This document shows, piece after piece, positions 10,251 through 22,207 of a stretch of DNA of 64,000 nucleotides. The notes beneath the pieces were generated by a model. That model was given only the letters and a program-made list of their open reading frames with translations. It did no database searches and was not told the origin of the DNA. The DNA comes from Apteryx mantelli (taxonomy: Eukaryota > Chordata > Aves > Apterygiformes > Apterygidae). How positions within the stretch are numbered: position 1 is the first letter of the stretch; the number at the start of each line of letters is the position of its first letter. The DNA lies in NCBI RefSeq assembly GCF_036417845.1, contig NC_090020.1:35510425-35574424 (forward strand), in the 5' to 3' direction. The translations under genes and the position numbers were made by a program.

Positions 10251-13200
10251 AACAGTCTGCATAACTTGGTAAGAAGGTTAAAAAGTCAGGTCAAGTTCAT
10301 TTTAAGCCGTTTGAACCACTTGTGGAATGTCAGCTCTATGATCAAGTTTGTATTTAACCAGGAATCTTCAAATAATTCGGTACTGGGACAAAATCTGATT
10401 GCACAGCAAGCTGAGGCTACATAAGAGGTACAGGCCAAAAGTGTAGGTGGATCTACTAATCTTCTGCTGGAACCTCTAAAGCAGTTTACTATCTCTAGAT
10501 AACAGACATTCTGCATTCTCATTAGAAAATTCAAACCCAGTCAGCTACATCAGAATTAGCTAATACACAGCCCTGCTAAACAGGGTTTGTTGGAGTATGT
10601 AAGAATAAAACCACTTAATCAGCTATTAAGAATGATGAGGAAACATTCATGATGTTTCTGCAATTTATCAGAATAATGTAGCAATAGTCTGGAAGGAAAA
10701 TAAAGGGGTGTAGGGCATGCCCTACTGTGAGTGGGAGGAATGGTTGCACCATGTGCAAGCATTTTGAACCAGTGCAGCTTGTGTTCAGAGCAGTTAAGGC
10801 AGGGTGGCATTGACTTTAGTGCAGACTAGCTACTCCAGGCATAATCCAGTTCCAGATAGCCTTGTAGCAAAAATAAGAAGAAATGCCTTAATATCTTCCC
10901 CTGTTATTTGCATTGTACTGTCTTTCAGCTAGAAAGCATGGAAACTCATATTAAGAACTAGTCTCTGTCATCAGCCAAGACAGGCAAACAGCTGGAGAAA
11001 GGACCCTAGTTGGTTCCATGTTACATTTGAGGACTGAACGGAAAAAGACTGTCTGTGATCTCTTGTTAGTTCAGGATCCAGTCTGCATTTACACTCCAAG
11101 CCCCCCGTCTATCCCCACTACCTAGTCTAGAGAGCAGGAGCCCTCTCTGGGCAGGAGAGCTAAGGCAAAAGGTTGGTCTGGGTTACAGTGGGGGCCTAAC
11201 AAACTCAAACCTGCTGGTCACAGTCACTGAAAGCTGCATAGCCAGCCGAAGGGGTTAATGGCTGTTAAACCAGCAAAGGCACTTTGGTACCTAAGCATTA
11301 TCTTGCCAAATCCAGCACTCAGAACTAGATCAGCCCAGTTTGCTACCTGCTCGCTCCTAGAGATGCCTGTGGTCCTACAGCAGTTACATTTCAGAAAAAG
11401 CAGTTCCTCAGATGCTGGCATGTCTCCTTGCAGGCATGTCTCAAGCTGCCCAGGTCTGCACAGAGCCGAGCAGCTAGATGCCAGCCTCTTCGCATGGACC
11501 TGCCCCAGGATGCTGCTGCTCACCTCTGCTGGACCTATGCTGGCAGCATCTCCCAGCACCTGACTCCCAGCCTTCGCAGAGCAGAGGAGATGGTTCATCT
11601 CCCTCCCTAGCGGCTTAGAGCATTTACTCAGGAGGTAGGCAACCAGGCTAATTTTTTTTTTTTTTTTTGCATTTGCAGAGCTCCAAACCTCTATCTGCTA
11701 ATTGTGCTAATCATCGGTCTGAATGGTATTTTAGATTACCCCTCTGTGTCTTGAGGGGGGAAAGGCAGAGAAAGGCACACCAGCATGTGTTATAAAAAAC
11801 CCTGGGCATCGATCCCTGCTACAAGGAATACATAACATGCCATGCTTGAGTATTCATTTTATACAGCAGTGTAAAGACAAGACCCCAGGTCCTTTAGCTC
11901 AGTGAGAGCCCTAAGGGCTTAGCTACCTTCGCCTTCCTTTTTTTTCTGCCACCAGGAACCGTAAATCTTTTTTTTTTCTGCACAACAGTTTCAACAGAAG
12001 ACATTGAGTGTCCTAGCTGCCTGCCCTTTCTGTCCTCATCTAAATTAGCCTGGCCCCAGTTTCCTCTTCATCTTGGATACAGGTGCTTACACACACAGAC
12101 CAATCTTATAACCCCATCAGTACCTCAGGCTGGACGGCCTTGAGATTAAGAAGGACGGAAAGTAAAAAGCTCCCTGCAGCTCTCAAAATGTTAGCTTCTC
12201 TAACAGGAAAAATTCCACAAACTTCATTGTACACAATACGAAGCCATTTTACTATGTAAACTAGAGCTCTCTCCCCTCTCCCTTTCCCTCTCTGCCTTTG
12301 GATGGTGGAAACCACTCTCCTTTTCTTTTTCTCTCCTTTCCTTCCCTCTGGACTGGTAGATTATTTTTCATTGCACAGCTGGAATTGTAACCCTCTTCTC
12401 TCTGCTATTTTTTTTCTCCCTTGGGCCTGATCCAAAACCCACTTAAATTAAGAGAATTAATAGATTCTTTTGTGTCTGACATAGTGAGACTGTGTCACCA
12501 AAAGTCAGTCTCCCAGCAGGAATGGTGAGAGATATTGTGACGTTAGAAGTAAATCACTTCTTGAAATACTTTTGAAAAAATCAGCCCACCAATTTATGAC
12601 TGTTTTATAGTTAAGGCTTTTATTTTGATGTTCCAAAGTATTTTTTAGTTCTGTAGAAAATTCAATCAGTTCCAAGCAGCAGGACTGTTTCATATTAACA
12701 TCATTAAAAATAATCACAGCCAACTTCAAGCATTTAAACCTGCAGTTAGTCCCCAGTAAAATACAGTAAATAAACTAATGAGGAGATTGGAATTTTCCAC
12801 CATTGCAAACATCAAGGCACTCTTCTGCCAGATAGTTTATTTCATGCCCAGAACCAACCCAAACATTACCAAAAAAGGATAGCGCGGGAGAATGGTTGTA
12901 TTACGACAGATCACTCCTGCAGCTGTGAGCATTGTCCCTTTATTTTTTTATTTATTTTTATTTTTTTACTATGATGGGAAATAACCAGAAATACAAACTT
13001 CCAAATAGAAACTGAAAAAGAGAGACTGAATTTATTAGTTTTACGAGAAGGTAGAAAAAACAGAAACAACCAACAGAAACGACAATGAATCATTTGTACT
13101 AGATATCAAAAGATTGTTTTGGCATGCAAAATACATAACCTTGCCTCGGTGTGTTTCTATAGCGCACACACTGCACTATTGAGCACGCATTGAAATGATT

Positions 13201-15840
13201 TATTTTGACCTTGATGTAATCAAGAAGTAGTTACGAGGAAATCCTCATAGAGTTACATCAGATCAAAAGCATTTATTTTGAAAAAGAAGAAAAAGGAGTT
13301 TAAAAAAATTTAGCCTTTTATGAAGTCAGAAGTAAAGTAAAACAGAGAATGTAAACTATATAGCAGCATACAAAATATACAAGCATCTGAGTAACTCAGG
13401 CTGAGTGAGACACGTGAGGAGAAGCCTGACAAGGTAAGTTTTTGAGCAGAACAGATTTATCCAGCTGTATTTGAGAGCAGGATCTGGCTCTTAGCCACAA
13501 ACTCCAAAATGCTGCTTATGAAGATGGGATGGGGCAAGACTGTGCAAAGAGCAACGTAGCTCAACCTGCCAGGACTTACAGGTGCTAGATTAACCAGGGA
13601 AGCAGTTGTTTAACTACACATAAATTAAACGGGAGGTCACCTCTTTTAGTGGCTATCAGTGCAGGTCTCAGCTTTATGTAGTGACAGGAAACAGCAAGGA
13701 AGATGAAATGTAGAGTGAAATAGGTTAGTAGTTTGCATGCTTACTTGGGAATTAGTCACTGCAGACTATCTCTGGGCAAGCCACATAGGTCTGTGCCTGC
13801 TAGGATAACAATATTTTTCTATCTCACCTCAGTTCTGTAAGATTAATATGTGAAATGCCCAAATACCATAGTGAGAGGGATGACTGAAATACCAAAAGTT
13901 TGCTCCCACAGAATGCTCAAATACTTGAAAAAAGGTATCTAAGTAAAGTTTAAACCATTCTGTGAGTGATTTTATACTGCATGGAAAATCCCAAGCCTGG
14001 TATGTAGTACTGGAAACATACTCTGGCAAGCCATGTCCATTAAAAAAAAAAAACAAAACCCTCAGCCGTCATCAGCCTAAATCATATGCAGGTGCTCTGC
14101 ACAGGGCATGAAGACAAAATCAGCAAAAACAGCCTCACTCTTTCTCCCCAGCCTCAACCAAGTTACCCTCAGCTTTCTATCACGATTTTTGACTCCCTTT
14201 CCAACAACGCAGTGCATCCCTGAGACCTCCACTCCTTCCCAAATCATGACCCCTGGCATTTCATACAATTATTTTGTCTGTGTTGCCTACCTTTCTCTCT
14301 GCCTACCTCTTTTGCATAGTTTGAACCACCATATTTTTAATGATGGTAGACCATCCCGGCTGCCATGTAAATACTTTTTCTTTCTGAGGATAAACATTTA
14401 ACGAGATGACTACTCCAGTCCTTTCCTGTGCAGTTCTTTTCCTCAGTGACACGATGTTTAAATGTTTATCTAAAACCTCCATCATGGCATTTCCTAACAA
14501 CATGTATTTTGCTTGCTAGATTAGGCCTATTGCCAGTGAGGCAATGAAGACATAAAACTTAACAGCTTCTATTTATTTTCTTATCTTAAGTGCAAAATGA
14601 CTTTGTAGCTGAAGGCAAAAAACTTTACTTAACAAGCTAGGCTACTACTGTGGAACATTATAAAAATACATTGTAGAAAGAGACAGGGTAAGAACGGTAT
14701 TAAAAAAAAAAACACAGGAATAGGTTCAGTATATAGATTCATCACTGCCTCCAGGTCCTTGGCAGTGAGTAAAGAAGGGGGCAGTCATGCGAGCTGAGGG
14801 CAAGTTGGGAGAGCCCCTTGGAAAGAGCAGGGAGGAGACCTTCTAGAGGAGCTGACAGCGAGCATGTACAGGTCAGAGGTACGGGAGGAAGTCAGCTCTA
14901 CAAAAACCTTCCTTGCTTTGCATTTTGTTTTCATCCTTTCCTCATCTAGATGCTGATAAAGAAATTAGAGCATGGAGAAGTTTCTAACGCTGGTGAGAGA
15001 GCTCCAGTTACTTTAGTTGTTTCCATAGAGTTGTCATTCAAAACATGAGTTCCCCAAGGGTGATTAAGCTGCTGTTTTCAAGAAAGCAACAGGATGCGAT
15101 GAATCTCTCAGACTCACCGCTTCTTTAGTGGAACAGACATAAATTCGCAGCAACCTCAGTTAAAGTATGGGAGTTTTGCTGATTTTATACCAGGGTGACT
15201 GTGGGCAGAGCTCCATGGTGACTGGTAGAGTTATTCCAGACCACCACCACCACCACTTTTCCAAGCTGTAATATGTTTTTCGAAAACAGTGAGGACTAGA
15301 GAAAGGATTCATCCCTTTCAGAGCTGAAAGAGTTGATCATTTGCTAAGAGGCTTCTTCAGTGAGAAAGCTGAGGAGGACTTTCAGTGATAATGAAGGATA
15401 AATTATAGACTGGCCAATTCCCAACATGACAGGGAGATGAGAAAGAGAATGAGGAGAATTATGGGAAGAGAAGCATAAACTGACAGCAATGGGTATTGAT
15501 GCAGCTGGGTGAATGTGTCAGGCTTATACAAAAGACAGGTTTTAAATGTTGGCTTTTTATGTCACAGTGAAAACAAATTTCAGGTTGACATTATGACTTT
15601 CAGTGTTGCAAAGAGTTCCTGATTTTGCCTTTACGAAAATATGGATAGGCCTGATTATCCTTTCAGTTGTGCACTTGCAGAGGAGGGCAGTCCCTCTGAA
15701 TACAGAACCCTAGTTGTGTACGGCTGGAGGCTGAGACCTGAATCACATACACTACATTCATAAAATGCAGTATTAACCTGGATGCCCAGATTTCTCTCTG
15801 TGCTCATCTATAAGCAATTTTTGTTCACCTTTCTGAATTG
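10251..15840. other. Unique non-coding sequence with a GC-richer patch
   Basis: Mostly AT-rich unique sequence. The patch at 11224-11610 is GC-richer and open on both strands (124 codons minus, 101 plus) but has no recognisable domain. A 17-base T run lies at 11652-11668. A pyrimidine-rich stretch runs from about 12266 to 12425. A donor-like AAG/GTAAGT occurs at 13434, but the only nearby acceptor lacks a pyrimidine tract. No RNA gene was recognised. Confidence 0.5.
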
Positions 15841-16010
15841 CATGAAGACTTAATTAAAAATCTTATAGTATTTCATATAAAAGTATAACAGTTTAAGTCA
15901 AAAAATCTAAATATACATAAAATTAATAATTTGAAATAAATATGATTGTTTAATACATATAAACATAAATTAATTAAAAGATAAAAAAGACTTAAATTAA
16001 AAAATCTAGC
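15841..16010. other. AT-rich island
   Basis: About 170 bases are almost entirely A and T, with repeated TTAATTAAAA, AAATAAATA and ATAAATTAAT patterns. It has no microsatellite periodicity. Such tracts are candidates for DNA-unwinding or matrix-attachment elements, or may be decayed simple repeat. Confidence 0.5.
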
Positions 16011-19000
16011 TTTGTTCGCAAAGCAGAAAAGTTTTTTTCTGTTTTGCATTACTTCTATGAAATATGACTGATTATTGCTGACCCCTCTATACACTAAGCA
16101 GCACAGTCATCATTGAAACTATTAGAAAATGCTTTTTGCATGGCAAAAGTATTTCTTATAAGCTCCTATTCAGAGGAAGGAGGGAGATGTTATGCTTGAC
16201 CATTCCTAGGGCTGAGAAATACAAGGGAGAGACATAATCACCGTTCATATTGATCTAGAAAAACAGCTCAGAAGTAGTACTTTTTCCTGATACTGTCACT
16301 GGCAACAGCTGACATGTTGTACGGCATATAAGCATAATTATCTAACTGATGAACTTAAGCATTGTCTCAAGAGTTTTGAGGCAGGATACCCAGGAGTCTC
16401 TGCCTTTTTCATTGCAATTGAAATGATAGTTCTACTGGATGAATTGTGTAGTTTCACGTGGGGAATTTGAAACTAAGAAAGATCTTCATTTTCTGTTAAA
16501 GCAAGATTTATTTTAGCAGAATTTGTTATTGGGTGAAGCTGAAACAAAATATTTCATTTGAGTGTGGGTAAACTGTTTTGTTACACCAAATGATTAAGTA
16601 TTTCATCCTTTTGTTCCAATTCAGGTCATGAATGATACTTTTGTGACTGTTTTTCCCAGAGGACAAAAATTTAATTTTTGATCAAATTAGTGGTTTAACC
16701 TTGCCACTAATTATTAGAGCCATTACTGTCAATAGAAATTGGTAATTTATTTTAATTAGTATTTTGTAAAAGCCTACCAACCAAATGCAATACTAATTAA
16801 AACAAAAATAATCTGAATGCTATCATTTTAACTCAATAGGCCAAAAGATGAGCCAATAGTAAATAAATACACAGCATAATGTTTTGGCGGGGGTGTGCAT
16901 CTGTTTCTCATTAACTTTGCTTGAGACAAGTAAGGAATCAAGGTTTCCTGTGATTTAATTTGAAGAGCAATTTGGATTTCCTGTGCCTCAGCTGGAGGCA
17001 TTATTGGTATGAGACCAAAAAAGGCCCTAACTGTCCTAGGAGGTTCATTTTTCACAAAATATAATACCTACAGAAATTCAAACAGGATGTCAAGAAGTGT
17101 TATAAGGGGTTTTCAGTGCTCTCTAGTGTTTCTAATAACAATTTGCAAGGCAAAACAATATTAAACTGTAAGTTTCATTCTCTCTTCTTGCCACACAAAA
17201 CCCCACCAACTTAGAAAAGATAAAAAGCCAGTGAATACTGCTCAGTACATCACCCTAATGGAATCCTTTTCAGTGGAGAAGTTAAAATTCCAGAATAGAT
17301 TCTATGAAAATGATATTACTGCTCTGAGTGGCTGAAACTGCTAGTCATATAGAGGGAAAACAGTTTAGACAGATAGCAATGGAGCTTTAGTTATTCAAGT
17401 TTTTCAGAAAGGACTGAACACATGATCCCTGAGAGCGAGGGCCTATAATTTTTCGCAGGTGGGTATCCGGAAATGGAGACACTCTAAACTTGTTTGTATA
17501 AACCATGGCCTTGCTGTCTCTGGCAAAAATAATACGGATGGCATATTTGCATGAATAATTAAACATTATTAGGAAGATAATGGAGGTCTCTTACCTTCTT
17601 TCAATGGATATTTTACAGAGTACACTTCAGTCCCTTTTACTTTCAAATGAGGAAGAAATTTTCTTAGCTATTTCAATAGTTAAGAGGTTAATAGCTGGGT
17701 ACTTAACAACACCACTTTGGTTTTTTTCTTCAGATGAAATCCCAGTCCCACTGGAGTCCGTTCTGGCTTTTGCCATTGACCTCAACACAACTGAGATTTT
17801 TACCTCTTGATGCTTCCTGAGAGAAGTCTGGAGATGCAAGTGGGGAAACTGTCTGTGATTTTTTTGATGCCTCCCATGCTCAGGTAAATATGATTTTGTG
17901 CATTTTTGCAAAGAGGCAGATTTGCATCTAACATACCTATCGCTTATTCTTACCATAATAATCCACAAGACCCTGAATTTTGACTAAACTACCTCAGTCA
18001 GAATGGATGATACTAGTTATTACTTTGCACTTTAGTTCCTTTCAACCTTTGTTATTCTTAAAACCTTGTAAAAATTATTTTAAAGTTCAGTCACTGGCAG
18101 TTTTGAAAAAATTAAACTATCTGCACTGTTTCTTTGGCAGTGCAAAATTATCTTTGTTACTGGTTTGTCCTAGTTATTGTTAAATTATACTGGCATTTGT
18201 AAGATCACATTTTTACTGGATATTTAAGGGAGCTCCAAGTGGTTCTCTTGTTTTATGTTTCAAAAAAACAAGTCACAGTGAAAAACAATAACAAAAACTA
18301 TTCACTTAATTGACTGTAGCACTTACTATCTTATAACCTGTAGAAATATAAAAGGGCTTAATTTAGGCTATAATTTTTAAAAAGTTAGGATTATTAGGAA
18401 AAGAAAGCAGATTTTTCCTGGTTTTGGAGAAGGTTGACTTTTTATCAAAAAGTTTGGCATTTTTAAATGAAAGTCAAAAGGTTTTTTGCAGAGAACCTTA
18501 TGTCATATCTCTTATTTTCGAAACCCTGTTTTTCTCAAAAACCAAGCAAGCAAACAAAAAATGTTACTCTGAAGTATTAAGCCTGTTTTAGTTTAGAAGC
18601 TACATTTGTATTCTAACCAATGCAAAATTGTTCTTGGCAAGTATTTTTTCTATTGCTTTTTTTCTATTCTTACCTTTTTTGGTGTATGAGATTTTCATTT
18701 TTAGTATTAAGATTTTACAGTGTTACTAATCCTACAGCTAAGACATTTAGTGATTTATTGGTCTATATTTGTAGCTGATATTTGACGTTTGTCATATATT
18801 AATCAGTGTCTGCATCTTATCGTTCCACATTAAAATTCTCTCAACACTGCAGAAACATTAGCTAATAAAATCATGTTTCGTGATCAACTTTACAACTTTT
18901 ATACAACCTGTAAGATTTTTAACTAAAATCAGAGCATATGCATAAAACTTTCGAGTCACGCAACTGAAAATATGGCCTTTGATGTTCAGTAATGAGCAAT

Positions 19001-22000
19001 AATTAATATAAAGGCAGATTTACAGTAGTTAATATTGGTTGTAGCAATCTTCAAAAATAATTGATGAAGTCTGCCATTGGGCATAGAGAATTGCAAAAAG
19101 AGGTTTTATTTACAGTTAATAGCTATTTTACATATGATCTTCAATTATCAAGATAAAAGAAAGTTCTTTCCCAGCACATATTGCATCTGATTGTTACAGG
19201 CAATATTAGAACAAAGTCATCCATGATTGGAGCACAACACGATTTTGTAGGTAACTATAGATGAGCCTCTTTAATGACATAGCTTCAACATCTCAGAATG
19301 GTGTAGCAGTGTCAAGAGGGAACATGATTGTATTTCCATATAAACAACTTTCATTTCTCACAGATCCGGATGCTTTGGTAATTAAATGATGAAACACCAG
19401 CTAAAAGTTTGAGCTGACCTGCTTTGATCATTTTCTCCCAACAGCTTGGAACTTCATAATATTTATTGTAGTTGATATAACACTTTACAGTTGAAATGTG
19501 TGAAAATCCTCAACAACTCCCTCCATGGGAAGAACATCTGACCGTTCAAAATACTCGCTGTCTTGGAATGGAAAAAAGGGCTTTCTTTTGAGTGGTACTT
19601 GTATGCACTTTCTTGACCTCTCCAAAAAGTTCTGAACATGCCAGGCTTTGAGGACTCTCTTGGGTATGGAAAACATTTGTTGCTGTCAGAAAAAACCTTG
19701 ACCTTGTGTGCTCTGTGTGACCCAAGAGCCATAAGGATATTGTTGACACAAAGCCATTTGCAACATTACTGAAAATACGAGTGAGTACTGCTTTTAAAAT
19801 GGGTTGATACCTCTTTTCAGGGAAGTCTGAGTGACACGTTCCTGCCAAGCCCATACTTTGGAGGGATAACCTCTACATGGCTTACCTCAGTCAAACCTTT
19901 CCTGGAATTTTTAAAAGGTTTCCACATATTTAAAAAATATTTTCCCTTACCAAATAAGAAAGGTTGATTTAGTTGTTTTTCTCTTACTAAATCAAGGGCT
20001 GAAAGGAAAATAGCCAATACCCAAATGTGCGTCCAGTGACTAATGTGAGAAAATGCTGATTTTATGTCTCTAAGGTTTTCCAATAGCTGTGCCACTATAC
20101 TGAAAAAGCACTGGCAGCTGAGCTCAAGAAATCCTACGCACATGCTTCATTACAGTATATCGTGCACTAATGATCTTGCAGGAATGGTATCTGACCCAGA
20201 GAAGTCAACAAACAGGCTCCCATTGACTTCAGTGGACTTTGGATCAGTCCCATGGGGTTTATCTTCAGAGACAGATGCTGGAATTCATCTCACCTAATTG
20301 TAAACATTTTCCATGTAGACATCTAAGTCTAAGGAAGTCACACCAGTCAGGGGAAAACAGAGCACGACTCATAAGTGCTACTTTAATGCCTACCTGAGGA
20401 TGAGAGGAATCATGTCCTAGGAGGTCCTATATCTCTCCATGTAAAGGGGACCTCTGATCTAGACATCATATGTAGCCATCTTCAGTGTAGACACTTCTAC
20501 CAAGTTACATGAATCCCATCAGCAAGATCAGTTCTTCCCCTATGAGTTCCCTTTGTCTAGAACCTCTTGGTCAAAGATGAAGCATCTCTCAATATCATAT
20601 CTGCTATGGAAATTCATGCTGTAGGTATGACAGTTGTGAGTAGGTATGTTGGTGCTATCCGGAAAACAAGGGTAGGTACTGATCCCATATCTTGGCATGG
20701 AATAGCTGGCAGGAGGGGCTGTAACTCTGCTCCGTGTTTCTCAAGACTGCAGGACTGTTACCAAGCTGTTTGGTCTCGCTGCTCTAAACTCCATCTGCCT
20801 TGATGTGGAACTGGCTGTAGGACTGATCAGCTCTTGTGTGACCCCGTTCAGAAATGTGCCCGATGAATGCTGGGCACTCTAAGAATCTGTCCCAAAGAAT
20901 TTTAATTTGGAAAAGCAACTAAGAGTACTTGCTCCATTGTTATTTAGACTTGAGATTACTTACAGAGTAATTTTTGCAACTGTTTTAATGGTAAAAAAGA
21001 CTTGAATTTTTCAGTTAGCACTTGAACTTGCACATCTGAAAGGGGGAAAGTGGTTATTATGTGATAGAAATTGTTTGCAAAAATTGGCCAGTTATGCCTG
21101 TTTCTTGCACATGTAGCTATCCGCCACGGCTCTGTCTTTAAAATTTGTCCTTAAGAACAAAAAGAAAACCCCAACATTTTAATGAGGATGCAAAATCACT
21201 TTACTTTATGTAACCCCTGTAATATTATTTTTTGCCAAAGAAAAAGCTATATCACATGAACGTTAAAAAAAAATCAATGTTTCTGGCACCAGAGTTTAAT
21301 CATGAACATGATTTAGAGTCTGTGAAAAGTATAGATAGATATCTGTTTAGGAAGAAAAGATTAGTAGCCTTGAATATAGTAGCCAAGGAGACAGTGATTT
21401 TAAAAACGTGTGTCACCTGTGCACATTTTGAAGCTTAAGACACACATTCCACAGGAGTGAAAACATGTATTTTAAAAAAAGAAAATAGTTGCAAGATTAA
21501 ATCTTGTTAGTAAATTGTTTGAAAAAATTCAGAAGTATGGAAGAAATGAAACACAGCACCTGGAAGAGCTGCTTGGGGGCTTTAAATGGGGCATATATAG
21601 GATTCAGCTACTGCTGAGTACCAGTTGCAGATCTTACTTCTTATTCGCTCACCCGCTGGCAGGAACACTCATTCAGCATGCAGGAAACCTGGCCTGTAAA
21701 CCATCCTCAGCTGCAGGGATTTGCATGCATCTTTTTCACCCCTTAGGAGAATGAGTGCTATAATTAGCAGACTCTACACCAACCAGGCCCATGGTTGATG
21801 TTAAGGACTGTGTTGCCAAGGGCACAAATCCTGGGACCAAAGAATAAGCAAGACTTTTGTAGCATAATGCTATTGCATTTAGCTGGAGAGGGACAAGATG
21901 GCATGTGTGTAGCTGCGAACCATCAGATGTTGGCATGCCTATTTTATCCATTAGGCGCTGTTATACATGTGATTTATTTCCTTCCTTGCTTTCCAGTTCT

Positions 22001-22066
22001 GAAAATACGTAAAATCCCACACTCTGAAATTCATTAAAATACCATATTCTTTACCTCTATTTATAG
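16011..22066. other. Unique AT-rich non-coding sequence
   Basis: No gene or recent repeat is visible. The block at 16655-16820 holds several TAATTA-type homeodomain motifs and low-decay AT-rich sequence resembling vertebrate conserved non-coding elements; 18840-19090 has the same texture. Overlapping minus-strand open frames at 19463-20143 are short, in different frames and domain-free. Confidence 0.45.
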
Positions 22067-22207
22067 GCTTTAACAAAATCCAGACTGCTTTTTCAGGAAA
22101 AGAGAAACTTGAGAGCAAATACTCTGGGAATCCAAGAGAGTTCCAGCAATGAAAATAAATGTTTCAAGCATCTTAATGGCACCTTGAAAGCGGAGGGGAA
22201 AAGAAAG
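22067..22207 (+). other. Exon-like open segment (candidate only)
   Basis: A segment open for 47 codons lies between two possible acceptors (CTCTATTTATAG ending 22066, and TGCTTTTTCAG ending 22096) and a donor AAAG/GTATGT at 22208. Both acceptors and the donor give phase 0. The preceding in-frame triplet is the stop TAG, and the next in-frame stop is at 22241-22243, so openness coincides with the predicted exon. The predicted peptide is Lys-, Asn- and Ser-rich with no known domain (it ends LNGTLKAEGKRK). It is not recognised. This is the best host-exon candidate in the window but is unproven. Confidence 0.3.

Noticed and set aside
13401-13434. Exon-like segment with strong donor AAG/GTAAGT
   Set aside because: The upstream AG lacks a pyrimidine tract, and the segment begins in stop-rich sequence.
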